Source: Anaeramoeba ignava
Taxonomy: Eukaryota > Metamonada > Anaeramoebidae
Direction of reading: 5' to 3'
Assembly (NCBI GenBank): GCA_028826165.1
Contig: JAPDFW010000103.1
Span: 759,501-823,500 of the forward strand
Length of the DNA: 64,000 nt
Shown here: positions 1 to 10,974 of the stretch, piece after piece
Layout: each line of letters begins with the position of its first letter
How positions within the stretch are numbered: the stretch's first letter is position 1
Program-made: the position numbers and the translations under genes
The notes under the pieces: model-generated
What the model was told of the DNA's origin: nothing
The model's input: the letters and a program-made list of their open reading frames with translations, nothing else
The model's database searches: none

Positions 1-326
1 AGTTTTTATAGTATTATTTTAGTAATGTAAATGTAGGTTGTATTAAATTAGTTATTAAAGCGAATTTTATTTATAATTTTAAAAAAAGAAGAAGAAAAAG
101 AAAAAGAAGAAAAAAAAGAAGAATAAAAAAAGGGGAAAAATTCACAAAAAGAAAAAAAAAGTTTATTTATTAAACAAATCAACCAATATTCATTTTTTCT
201 TTCTTACAAATAATACTTTTTTTTTTATTATTATTATTAAAAAATCAATTCCAATTCAAAATTAAAACAATTAAAATTTAATTTAAAAAAAAAAAAAAGG
301 AAAAAAAAAATTAATAACTATTTATA
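1..326. other. A+T-rich leader with no gene seen
   Basis: No coding segment or RNA gene is recognisable. Positions 93-170 hold an A/G-rich run and 195-240 a T-rich run. This is probably the 5' flank of the ADA2 gene. The stretch at 129-150 (GGGGAAAAATTCACAAAAAG) is roughly the reverse complement of one at 449-474 inside ADA2 intron 1, giving a loose inverted repeat of unknown meaning. Confidence 0.5.
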
Positions 327-2693
327 ATGTCAAGGTGATCAATTTATTTTAATTTTAATTAAAGAAAATTAACCCAACAAAAAATTACAATTATGCCCCC
401 ATTAACAAAAAAAAAATTTAATTTAAATTTTAATTAAATATTTTTTTTACTTTTTGTGAATTTGCCCCCCTTAATTAAATTTATAATTAAAATTTTAAAA
501 GAAAAATATTTATTAATAAAAAAGCAAAAATTAATACATTAATATTTAAGAAGCAAACAATAATATAAATTTAATCCAATAATTATTCAATTTATTCATT
601 AAATTATATTTAAATATTTATATTTATATTTATATTTATATTTATATTTTTATATTTATAATTATATTTATATTTATATTTATATTTATATTTATATTTA
701 TAATTATATTTATATTTATATTTATATTTATATTGATAATTATATTTTATATTGATATTTATATTTTATATTTATATTTTATATTTATATTTATATTTAT
801 ATTTTATATTTTTATATTTTATATTTTTATATTTATATTTTATATTTATATTTATATTTATATTTATATTTATATTTATATTTATATTTATATTTATATT
901 TATATTTATATTTTTATATTTATATTTATATTTATATTTTATATTTATATTTATATTTTTATTTTATTTTTATATTTATATTTTTTTTTATATTATTTAT
1001 ATTTACATATTTTATATTTATATTTATATTTTTATGTTTTATATTTTATATTTTTAAATATTTTATATTTCCATATTTTATATTTTAAATATTTATATTT
1101 ATATTTTAAATATTTATATTTATATTTTAAATATTTTATTTTATATTTTAAATATTTTAATTTATATTTTATTTTTATTTATATTATATTTTTTTATATT
1201 TATATATTTATATTTATATTTATATTTAATTTATATTTAATTTATATTATATTTAATTTATATTTATATTTATATTTATATTTATATTTGATTTATATTT
1301 ATATTTATTTATTTATATTTATAATTATATTTATATTTGATTTATATTTGATTTATATTTATATTGATTCAGAAAAACTACAATTCCAGAAGAATTCGGA
1401 ACAATTCTATGCAAATTTTGCAATGCCAACATAACGAACATGATCAGAATCATATGCGGAGAATGCGAGAACACTACGATATGCACAGACTGTTTGAAGG
1501 AAGGAAAAGAAGGAAGCGGACACAAAAGCGGACACAAATATCGGATAATCCGACCCACACAAACACACATATTTAGCACTGAATGGACAATGGACGAAGA
1601 AATTCTTCTTTTAGAAGCAACAGAAAAATACGGAATATGCAATTGGGAAGACATCTCAATATACGTTGGAAAAACAACAAAACAATGCGAGGATCACTAC
1701 ACAGAAGTCTATCTCAATTCAACAGCATTTCCGTTGCCGGATTTCGAACAACAAAAACTTGATGAAATTGCAAAATATAAAATTCCGGCAAAGAAAAAAA
1801 AACGATCCAAAACATCCGATATAGAAAATGAAGACATGCTCATTCCCGATCTATATCGTTCAGGCCCAAGAGAAGGCCAACGATTGACAAACTTTGCTAT
1901 ACATACTGATTTCATGCCGCTTCGAAAAGAATTCGAATTCGAGTACGATTTTGACGCGGAAGAAATTATCGCCGAAATGGGGCTTCATGACAATAAGATC
2001 CCATGGAGCATCAAGATGGGAGTGTTGCAAGTTTATATGGATCGTGTTTATAACCGGGAGACACGAAAGAACTTTGTGATCTCGCGGGACTTTCTTGAGA
2101 AGAAAAATAACGAGGAAAGAATTCCTGGAGGGAAATTCAATTGGGAATTAAAGAAAAACGAACCACAAATTTATACAGAACTTCGCGTATTCAACAGATT
2201 GTTTGATTCTCAAGAACAATATGTTGAGTTTTTTAATTCTGTTATTGAAGAAATACGAAATAAAAAAAAAATCCAACAATATCAAGAATGGCGACGTAAC
2301 GGAATTACACTTGAATCTGATGGGAAATTTTTCGAAACTGAGCATAAGAAGCGTGACAGCAGGAAGAAACCCGAGCGCATTAGTCGCAGAAACCGCAAGA
2401 AAAAGTGGCCCAAAGAGTCCTTTTCATTGCGCACTGATCCTGACTCTCCAATGGATTTATCTTCCGTTTCTGTTGAACTTCTTTCAAAACCTGAACAGGA
2501 AATTTGCTCAATTTCGAGAATTCTTCCTCAACAATATTTTGCTGTTAAAAATCTTCTTATTACTGAATATCTTGCTTCCCCTAATTTGTTCTCAATGGAT
2601 AAGGCTGTTTCTTTGATTCACGGTATTAAAAAACCTCATGCTGAATTATTAATTGGTTTTTTTGCTCAAAATAATTGGGTCGTTATTAAATAA
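327..2693 (+). CDS. ADA2: Transcriptional adaptor ADA2 (ZZ-SANT-SWIRM)
   Basis: ADA2 links the GCN5 histone acetyltransferase to SAGA/ADA-type coactivator complexes in the nucleus. Visible in order: a ZZ zinc finger with paired CxxC motifs (CKFC, CGEC, CTDC), a SANT/Myb domain opening TEWTMDEEILLLEATEKYG with NWEDIS downstream, and a C-terminal SWIRM-like domain (ILPQQYFAVKNLLITEYL...). The body, 1373-2693, is one exon whose frame has no ATG ahead of the first ZZ cysteines. I therefore place an 8-nt exon ATGTCAAG at 327-334, then a GT...AG intron 335-1372. Splicing gives MSRKTTIPEEFGTILCKFC, exactly in frame, for about 442 residues. The intron is mostly an ATATTT array. The family call is very secure; the microexon is inferred and would be confirmed by a transcript. 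If it is wrong, translation would start at 1440 and cut the ZZ finger. Confidence 0.88.
590..1360. repeat. (ATATTT)n microsatellite in ADA2 intron 1
   Basis: A nearly pure TATATT/ATATTT hexamer array with scattered one-base slips fills most of the proposed ADA2 intron. The Ile/Tyr/Phe open frames across it are hexamer artefacts. Confidence 0.9.
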
Positions 2694-2699
2694 AATTTA

Positions 2700-3305
2700 A
2701 AATAAATTTTAATTTTAATTTTCTTTTTATTTTGAATTTTGATTTTAGTTTTAATTTTAATTTTAATTTTAATTTTAATTTTAATTTTGATTTGAATTTT
2801 AATTTTTATTTTTAATTTTAATTTTAATTTTAATTTTAAATTTTAATTTTAATTTTAATTTTAATTTTAATTTTAATTTTAATTTTAATTTTAATTTTGA
2901 TTTTAATTTTAATTTTGATTTTGATTTTAATTTTAATTTTAATTTTGATTTTAATTTTGATTTTGATTTTGATTTTAATTTTAATTTTAATTTTGATTTT
3001 AATTTTAATTTTAAATTTGATTTCATTTTGATTTTAAATTTTAATTTTGAATTTGAATTTTGATTTGATTTTGATTTTGATTTTGATTTTGATTTTGATT
3101 TTAATTTTAATTTTAATTTTAATTTTAATTTTAATTTTAATTTTAATTTTAATTTTAATTTTAATTTTAATTTTTATTTTGATTTTAATTCTAATTTTGA
3201 TTTAAATTTTAATTTTAATTTTGATTTTAAATTTGATTTTAAATTTGATTTCATTTTGATTTTTAATTTGATTTTGATTTGATTTTGATTTTAATTTGAT
3301 TTTTT
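2700..3305. repeat. (TTTTAA/TTTTGA)n hexamer array between convergent genes
   Basis: A hexamer array AATTTT/GATTTT separates the ADA2 stop from the stop of the converging GBP-like gene. No gene is seen. It belongs to the same hexamer family found at 11.2, 21.3, 27.6, 38.0, 45.3 and 62.9 kb. Confidence 0.9.
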
Positions 3306-3314
3306 CTCTGTTCT

Positions 3315-6300
3315 CTATTTTTTATTTCCTCTATTTCCTTTATTTCCTTTATTTCCTTTATTTCCTTTATTTCCTTTATTTCCTTTATTTCCTTTATTTC
3401 CTTTATGTCTATGTCCTCTATGCCCCTTTTTATCTTCTTTTTTATCTTCTTTTTTATCTTCTTTTTTATCTTCTTTTTCATTTTCATTTTCTTTTGTTTC
3501 TTTTTCTTTTGGTTTTGCTTCTTTTTCTTTTTCATTTTCATTTTGATTTTCATTTTGATTGTCTTTTTGATTCGTTTGAGTTTTTGAATGTGGAATTTCA
3601 ATACTTTTTAATGATTTTTTATTTCGTGATAACTTTGGTTTTGTTTGTGTTAGAGTTTCATTTAAATTTTCCATTTTTGATTTTTCAGTTATTGCTCTTT
3701 TTGTTTCTTTTGGTTTTGTTTCTTTTGGTTTTGTTTCTTTTGGTTTTGTTTCTTTTGGTTTTGTTTCTTTTGGTTTTATTGTTTCTTTTTCTTTTTCTTT
3801 TTCTTTTTCTTTTTCATTTTCATTTTGATTGTCTTTTTGATTCTTTTGAGTTTTTGAATGTGGAATTGCCATACTTTTTATTGGTGAATTTTTTTCATTT
3901 CGTGATAACTTTGGTTTTGTTTGTGTTAGACTTTCGTTTAAATTTTCCGGTTTTGATTTTCTTTTTGATTCTGGTTTTAGTGCTTCTTGTTTAAGTTTGT
4001 CAATTTGTTTCTTTTCTTCTTGGAGAATTTTATCAAAATCAAAAAAAGTAATAAGATTTCCAAAATGCAATGACTGATCCTTTTTCAAAATTAAAATTTG
4101 CTCTCTTCTTGAGCTAAGCCAATTCAAATCATCAATAACAGGAGTAATCATTTTCTGAACAAAATCTTTATTCTGCGATTTTTTGAAATTGTATAAATCC
4201 TTTAATTCTTCACTGAGTTTCAAAACTTCTTCAACTACAAAATTTGTCACTTGTTCTTTTACTCTGTCAAAAATAGCGCCTTTTTGGCTTTTGAATTTGG
4301 AATTTTTTATTTTTCCTTCAATCCATTGAATCAAAGTGAAAAATGTTTTCCAACTCTTTTCTTTTTTCCATTGCATAAAATTTTGTGTGATATCAAAGCA
4401 CTTTTGTCCCAAATTTTCATGGTTTTTTTTGAGAAATTCTGAATACGAACCGCCAACTAATTTCTTGATTTTTTGTTTGGAATGCTTCTCTAACTCCCCA
4501 ATGCTTTCATTCCATTTTTGATAAAAAGTACTTTTAACTAATGAAAATTGTTTGTCTTTTTTTTTGATGTCGAGAATTTGATTAGAAAGCTCTTCAAATT
4601 TTTCAAATTGCTGAGAAATATTGCCAAAAAATTGAACCTTTTTCAAGATCTTCTCATACGCTTTTTTGTGCGATATGCCCATTTGTTTAATTGGGATGTA
4701 AGCTGGTGAATCTGTCTCGAATGTTTCCTTTTCAAATTTGTTGACATATTCTTTATGAAAACTCTTCAATTTGGATTTATTATAAATTTGAAACAAATCT
4801 TCTCCAATTTCTCCTAAATTAATTGCTTCTTTCTCTTGTTTAAAATTAACAAACAGTTTTTTGATAAATGGAATAATAAGAAATCCTTGGATTTTATAAG
4901 AATTAATTTGGTTCGTATCCGAATTGTCAAATATTTTCGCAAACGAATTCTTTGTTATGGAATCAAACAATAAATGGAAATCAAATTGACTCATCAGCTC
5001 CATCTTGGGAACAAAAACACATCCCAATCCTGCAAACGAATTGCCAATCCATTCCCCAAAATTTGGCGGGCATTTTGTTGGTTTACTTCCAAATAATTTC
5101 TTAAAGAAATTTTCCTTTGTGTTTTCGGCGTTGTTTTCAGGTGAGTTGAAATTGAACCAAACAAGAGATGGAAAAAAGCGACTTAATGATTCCTTTCTTT
5201 GATCACGAACCTTGAAAACCGATTCCTTCATCAATTCGCAAAATGGTGATAAAGAATCAAGATTCGGATTCTCTTGATATTCATTACTAACTAAAATCAA
5301 TGTGCTTATTCCCACTAAAAATTCAGCAATTTTTGCTTGTTGGATTGGTGTTTGTCTTGGATCTCCAAATCCAAATGCACTTAAAAAGATAAATTTCTCA
5401 ATTTTTCCATCTATAACTTTTGTATATTCTTTTGGATAAATGAAAAGTTCAAATAGATTTTCTTTCTCCAAATCAATTTCTTGTTCAATGTTTTGACATC
5501 CAAAAATCTGATTAAGAAAATGGATACTTGCTAAAAAATCAAATTAAATAAATCAAATGAATTAAATTAATTAAATATATAAATTAATTAAATGAATTAA
5601 ATAAATCAAATGAATTAAATTAATTAAATATATAAATATATAAATTAATCAAATTAAATATATAAATCAAATTAAATATATAAATCAAATTAAATATTTA
5701 CGAAATTTTTCATCAGAAAGTATTGTTATAATATGAATTGGATAAGAATCCTTAGAGAGAATATTATTAATATCGTTTTTATTGTCTGAATCAATAAACC
5801 ACTTATCATTGTCATCCAAATAGCAAAATCGGAGTAAATCATTTGATTTAGCTTGATATATTTGAGTCTCTCCATTATTAATATCATGAAATAAATTCTT
5901 GAATTCTTCAATACGTGAATTAATTTTTGCGAGTGATTCCTTTAATTCATCATTTTCGTTTTGTAAATTTATTTTGCCCAACTTCGATAATCTCATTTTC
6001 TCTTCTAATTGTTTTGAATCTTCTTTTGCAGTTGAAATACCAGGATTAACTATTTTTTCCAAATCATCTTTAATTTTCGTGTTTTCCTCATTGTTTTCTT
6101 TTAATTTCTGATTTATTTCATCTATTTCTTTGCCCAATTCTTTGATCTTTCGTTCATTTGGATCTTCCATATTCGTTGTCATTTGAATAATGCTATTCTT
6201 CATTTTTTCAATAGAATTATTTGATTCTTCAATTTTTCTCAATTTCTTCAATACTGGATTTGGTTTGTTCAATTTCTTTTGAAATTTCTGAAATTTTCTC

Positions 6301-8159
6301 TTTTCTTTTCTGATTTGGATCCTTCATTTTTATTTTATTCAATTCTTTTTTTTCTCTTCTATTTGTTTTTGTGTTTCTTTGATTTCTTGTGCTTTTTGTT
6401 TGACTTCATCTTTAAATGGTTTTGTCATATCTTTGAATTTCTTTAGAAATTGTTTATCAATTTTATTCCCATTTTCATTATATTTTTCTAATTCTTTTGC
6501 AATTTCTTTGCATCTATCTTCAGTCATTTGTATATCATTTACCAAATAATCCATCTGCTCTTTCAAGGTTTGAATTGGCTTCAAAGATTCATCATATTTT
6601 GATATTTCAATTGTTTTCTTTTCAAGTTCTTCTTGAATTTTGTTAAATTCAAATTGTTTTTTTTTAATTTCGAATATTTTACTTTGTTTTCTTGAATTTA
6701 ATTGATTTGAGTTTAAATTAAATGTTTTGACTTCTGTTTCTAATTGTTGGTGTTTTTGCATTTTTTGTTGTAAAAGAGTGGATTTGCTTTTAAATTGTTC
6801 TTGTAGTTGATCCATTTGATGACCACTCAAATTCCGAGGAGGATTAGTCATTTTATCATTAACCTCATTCAATTCTTTGTTAATACTATCTATATTTCTC
6901 TTTATTTGCTTTAATTGATTATTTTTTTGTGAAAACATTTTTGAAATATCATTTTTTCCTTTTTTCATTAGTTGATCAATAAGGGCAATTTCTTGGTTGA
7001 TTTGATTTATTTCTATTTGTAAATTTGTAAATTGATTTTTCTGTAATTCAAGCTCTTGATTTAATTTATGAACTCCATAAGAATTTTTTTGAAAATTTTT
7101 TAATTGGTTGTCTTTTTCCATTTTTTGTTTTTTCAGATCTTTTAATTCTTCTTCTTTTTTTTTTAATTCATTCACCAAGTTTTCTTTTTCTTTTTCAATA
7201 TGTTTTTGGATTATACCTTCCTGGTCTTTTATTTTTTGTTGTGCTTCAGTTAAATTTTGATTTAAACTTCTTTCTTTCTTTTCCAAATTTTGGATTTCTT
7301 GATTTAATTGATCTATTTGCTGTTTGTTTTCCAAATTGTCTTGATCTAAATCATCATCAAAATTCAGCATTTCATCTTCAAATGAGTTCTTTTCGAATTG
7401 ATATTGAATAAATTTCTGGTCTAATTTCTGCTTTTCTTGAAGGATTTTTTCTTGATTCTTTTTGATTTCTTCAAAATGTTGTTGAAATTGTTTTAATTTT
7501 TTACTAAAATTATTTGATTCATTTTTTTCATCTTGGGCATGAACTTCCAATCTCGATAAAAAAGATAAGAAATCCTCTTGAGCGTCTTCTATTCTGATTT
7601 TTTCCAATGAATATAAATTCTGTTGAAGTTCTTTTTCTTGTCCTTCAATTTGTTTTCGTGATTTTTCGATTTTCTTATTATTTTCTTGAATAATCGTTTT
7701 TTTTTCTCCTTTTTGTTGATCCAAATTTTTAACTGTTTTTTTCAAATCCTCTTCTTCTTTTTTGTTTTTTGTTAATTCTAAATTAAGATCATTTTTGGTT
7801 TTTGTTAAATTTTCATTAACTTCTTTTATATTTTTTAATTCTTCCTCTTTTTTTGCTTTTTTTTTATTTAAATGTTGAATTTTTTTATCTAATTCTGAAA
7901 TTTCATTTTCAATATCATCTTTTTCTTGTGTTTTTTGAATCTTTTCTTGAGACTTTGTTCCAAATTTTGTTTTTTCTTCATCTCTTTTTTGAAATAAATC
8001 ACTAACTATTTTTTCAATATCAAGAATTTCATTGTCAAGGTTTGATATGGAATCTTGAATTGTTTTTATTTTGTTTTCTAAATTTTTTTCCTTTTCTTCT
8101 TTTTGAGCTGTTATAACTTTTATAACTTCACTATCAATATCAGAAAATTTACCTTCCAT
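3315..8159 (-). CDS. Long coiled-coil protein with degenerate GBP/atlastin-like GTPase domain
   Basis: Read right to left. Exon 1 (8159-5702) encodes about 800 residues of Glu/Lys/Gln coiled coil from ATG at 8159 (MEGKFSDIDSEV). A 171-bp intron (5701-5531, GTAAAT...TTTTAG) then joins in frame to exon 2 (5530-3315, TAG stop). Across the splice lies a fold reminiscent of large GTPases of the GBP/atlastin kind: strand IHIITIL, then SDEKFPSIHFLNQIFGC where a P-loop GxxxxGKS would be, then IFLSAFGFGDP where DTEGLGD would be, then SLVWFNF where the T/VRD specificity motif would be. Key GTP-binding residues are replaced, so it may be a pseudo-GTPase. The C-terminus is low complexity: TKPKE x5, an internally duplicated segment, KEDK and GNK repeats. 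One frame problem sits at 6237-6346 (see findings). The family assignment rests on motif spacing only and is moderate; the exon joining is good. Confidence 0.6.
5531..5701 (-). other. Intron of the GBP-like gene
   Basis: Donor GTAAAT follows ...DEKF in phase 1 and acceptor TTTTAG precedes CAAGTATCC. The reading frame is preserved exactly and the junction completes the P-loop-equivalent segment. The intron is AT-rich with short repeats of TAAATCAAAT. Confidence 0.75.
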
Positions 8160-8361
8160 TTTATTATTAAAATAAAAATGAAAAAAATGAAAAAAATAAA
8201 AAAGATTTTTTTTTCCTTTTTCTTCTTTTTTTTTTAATTAAAATTTTTTTTTTGTTTTATTTATAATAAAATTTGTCTGATTTTTATTCAAAAAGAAATT
8301 AAAAAAAAATAATTAAAAAAAATAATGAATTAAAAATGAATTAAAAATAAAAAAATTTTTT
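8160..8361. promoter_or_regulatory. Short spacer and likely promoter of the GBP-like gene
   Basis: This 202-bp gap lies between two genes on the minus strand. On the minus strand the 50 bases before ATG 8159 hold poly-T blocks interrupted by CATTTTT (seen on the plus strand as AAAAATGAAAAAAATG), a pattern repeated before most genes in the window. The promoter role is inferred. Confidence 0.4.
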
Positions 8362-9462
8362 TTAATTCTTTTGATCCTTTTTAAATTGTGGATTTTTTGA
8401 ATCAAATGAAGGAGAATAAACTTGATAACTTTCAACATTTGATTGAGGCTCAATTGAATTTGAATACATTTGGTCAGTTGATTCTTGCCAATTCTTTCTT
8501 TCAAAAGAATTCATAAGAGGAGCACTTGGTTCAATTGATTGAAAATAATCAGGATAAACAAAATTTTCATTTGGATTTTGGAAAGTATTTTGGGGAAAAT
8601 TTTCATCAACAGAAAAATTAGAATTGGATTTGGATTCCGGATTAAAATATCTATTATTATACTCATTTAATCCAGTTTCATTGTCGAAATTTCTTGTTAA
8701 TTTTTTTTGATTTTCTGAATAAATTTTTGGATCAAATTTTGGATCAAATTTTGGATCAAATTGATTTTGATAATTTGGTATCAAATTTGGATTTGATTGT
8801 GATCTATAATAAGGATTTTCTTCCAAAAATTGATTTTGTTGAATATTTATTTTTTGATTTGGAAATTGTGTTGTTTGATTTGGAAGTGAATTTGGTAAGT
8901 GATCTGTGTTTTTGTTGTTTATAGTCATTTGTGAATTGATGTTTACTGGATAAGTTGGAGGATATTCAAAAGAGGGTTTGATTTCTTTTGGTAAATTTGG
9001 TTTTGGAATTTTTTTTGATTTATTTTTTCGATTATTTTTTTGATTAATTTTTTGATTAATTTTTTGATTAATTTTTTGATTTTGTTTTTTTTGATTTTGT
9101 TTTTTTTGATTTTGATTAATTTTTTGATTTTGATTAATTTTTTGATTTTGTTTTTGATTTTGATTTTGATTTTGATTTTTTGTTGTGTCAAAATCTCGTG
9201 CTTTTTTTAATCGATATTCCATTAAAAGATATTCATTTTGTGCTTGTTTTCTTTTTAAAACTTCAGCTCTTGTTAAAATATCTGAAATTAATTCTTTTAA
9301 TTCTGTTTGTTTTGTTTGTTGTTCAAGTTTTAATAATATTTCTGCTGCTTCAAGATAATTTTCTATTGCTTTTGCGTTTTCTTGTTGTGATTGTGCTTGT
9401 TCTGCTGATTGTAGTTTTTCTTTTGCATATTCGAATGTTGTTTTTGTTAGTTTTTCAGTCAT
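8362..9462 (-). CDS. MIT-domain protein with Asn/Gln-rich tail
   Basis: A single exon of 366 residues starting at ATG 9462. Residues ~5-75 form a three-helix MIT (microtubule-interacting and trafficking) domain: FEYAKEKLQSAEQAQ, then AIENYLEAAEILLKLEQQ, then ELISDILTRAEVLKRK, with the Ala/Leu spacing usual for that family. MIT domains bind ESCRT-III C-termini and occur in VPS4, spastin, ULK3 and sorting nexins. No second catalytic domain follows: the rest is Gln/Asn/Lys low complexity, a short FDPKFDPK repeat and a Ser/Asn/Gln-rich C-terminus. A role as an endosomal/ESCRT-linked adaptor is therefore inference. The stop is TAA. The MIT call is good; the specific orthologue is unknown. Confidence 0.65.
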   Translation of the reverse strand: MTEKLTKTTFEYAKEKLQSAEQAQSQQENAKAIENYLEAAEILLKLEQQTKQTELKELISDILTRAEVLKRKQAQNEYLLMEYRLKKARDFDTTKNQNQNQNQKQNQKINQNQKINQNQKKQNQKKQNQKINQKINQKINQKNNRKNKSKKIPKPNLPKEIKPSFEYPPTYPVNINSQMTINNKNTDHLPNSLPNQTTQFPNQKINIQQNQFLEENPYYRSQSNPNLIPNYQNQFDPKFDPKFDPKIYSENQKKLTRNFDNETGLNEYNNRYFNPESKSNSNFSVDENFPQNTFQNPNENFVYPDYFQSIEPSAPLMNSFERKNWQESTDQMYSNSIEPQSNVESYQVYSPSFDSKNPQFKKDQKN

Positions 9463-9530
9463 AAATGAAAAAATAAAAAAAGGAAAAAAAAAAGGAAAAA
9501 AAAATGAAAAAAAATGAAAGGAAAAAAAAA

Positions 9531-10880
9531 TAATTGAAAATAATTTTAATTAATTTTAATTTAATATTTTGTTTATATTTAATTATTTATAAATATTTTA
9601 TAATAAATATATAAATCAAAATAGATTTAATTTTGGATTTTTATTAATAAAAAACAAAAAGAAATTTATAATAAAAAAATAAAAATTTAGAATAATTTTA
9701 ATTAATTTTAATTTAATATTTTGTTTATATTTAAATATTTATAAATATTTTATAATTAATATATAAATCAAAATAGATTTAATTTTGGATTTTTGCTTAA
9801 TAAAAAACAAAAAGAAATTTAATATAAAAAAATAAAAATCTAGAATAATTTTAATTAATTTTAATTTAATATTTTGTTTATATTTAATTATTTATAAATG
9901 TTTTATAATTAATATATAAATCAAAATAGATTTAATTTTTGATTTTTATTTAATGAAAAACAAAAAGAAATTTATAATAAAAATAAAAATCTAGAATAAT
10001 TTTAATTAATTTTAATTTAATATTTTGTTTATATTTAATTATTTAGAAATATTTTATAATTAATATATTAATCAAAATAGATTTAATTTTTGATTTTTAT
10101 TAATAAAAACAAAAAGAAATTTATAATAAAAATAAAAATTTAGAATAATTTTAATTAATTTTAATTTAATATTTTATTTGTATTTAATTATTTAGAAATA
10201 TTTTATAATTAATGTATTAATCAAAATAGATTTAATTTTTGATTTTTATTAATGAAAAACAAAAAGAAATTTATAATAAAAAAAATAAAAATTTAGAATA
10301 ATTTTAATTAATTTTAATTTAATATTTTGTTTATATTTAATTATTTATAAATGTTTTATAATTAATATATTAATCAAAATAGATTTAATTTTTGGATTTT
10401 TACTTAATAAAAATTAATATAAAAAAATAAAAATTTAGAATAATTTTAATTAATTTTAATTCAATATTTTGTTTATATTTAATTATTTATAAATGTTTTA
10501 TAATTAATATATTAATCAAAATAGATTTAATTTTAGATTTTTATTTAATGAAAAACAAAAATAAATTTAATATAAAAAAAATAAAAATCTAGAATAATTT
10601 TAATTAATTTTAATTCAATATTTTGTTTATATTTAATTATTTATAAATGTTTTATAATTAATATATTAATCAAAATAGATTTAATTTTGGATTTTTATTA
10701 ATAAAAAACAAAAAGAAATTTAATATAAAAAATAAAAATTTAGAATAATTTTAATTAATTTTAATTTAATATTTTGTTTATATTTAATTATTTATAAATA
10801 TTTTATAATTAATATATTAATCAAAATAGATTTAATTTTGGATTTTTATTTAATGAAAACAAAAAGAAATTTATAAATTT
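9531..10880. repeat. Satellite: about nine tandem ~150-bp units
   Basis: The marker ATTTTAATTAATTTTAATTT followed by AATATTTTGTTTATATTT recurs near 9540, 9690, 9843, 9996, 10142, 10298, 10438, 10594 and 10741. Each unit also carries ATCAAAATAGATTTAATTTT and AAAAACAAAAAGAAATTTA. Spacing is about 140-155 bp and units differ by a few percent. No coding potential is seen. It lies just upstream of the DCN1 promoter. Confidence 0.93.
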
Positions 10881-10920
10881 TATTAAATTTCTGACGTCAC
10901 ACTTTAAAAGGAAAATTTAA

Positions 10921-10962
10921 ATTTTTTTTCATTTTCCATTTTTTATTTTTCATTTTTTTTTT
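10921..10962 (+). promoter_or_regulatory. T-tract/CATTTT element before DCN1
   Basis: Poly-T blocks are interrupted by CATTTT three times, ending 13 bases before the ATG at 10975. The same arrangement precedes MED14, BAR-like, BTB-TLDc, OTU, SH3, PROPPIN, dymeclin and peroxiredoxin genes. The regulatory role is inferred from recurrence only. Confidence 0.4.
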
Positions 10963-10974
10963 AAATTAGATAAA

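Noticed and set aside
733-1434. 233-residue Ile/Tyr/Phe open frame and overlapping frames
   Set aside because: It is a translation of the ATATTT microsatellite in the ADA2 intron and runs into the ADA2 exon in the wrong frame.
3263-3994. Open frames on the plus strand opposite the GBP-like gene tail
   Set aside because: Antisense shadows of TKPKE/GNK-coding repeats; the minus-strand frame continues into a long conserved protein.
5685-6272. Separate 195-residue gene between the coiled coil and the GTPase-like exon
   Set aside because: It starts only at a TTG codon, lies in the same frame as the upstream coil, and splices in frame to the downstream exon, so it is part of one gene.
9531-10880. 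CRISPR-like array
   Set aside because: Units are contiguous satellites with no unique spacers, in a spliceosomal eukaryotic genome.
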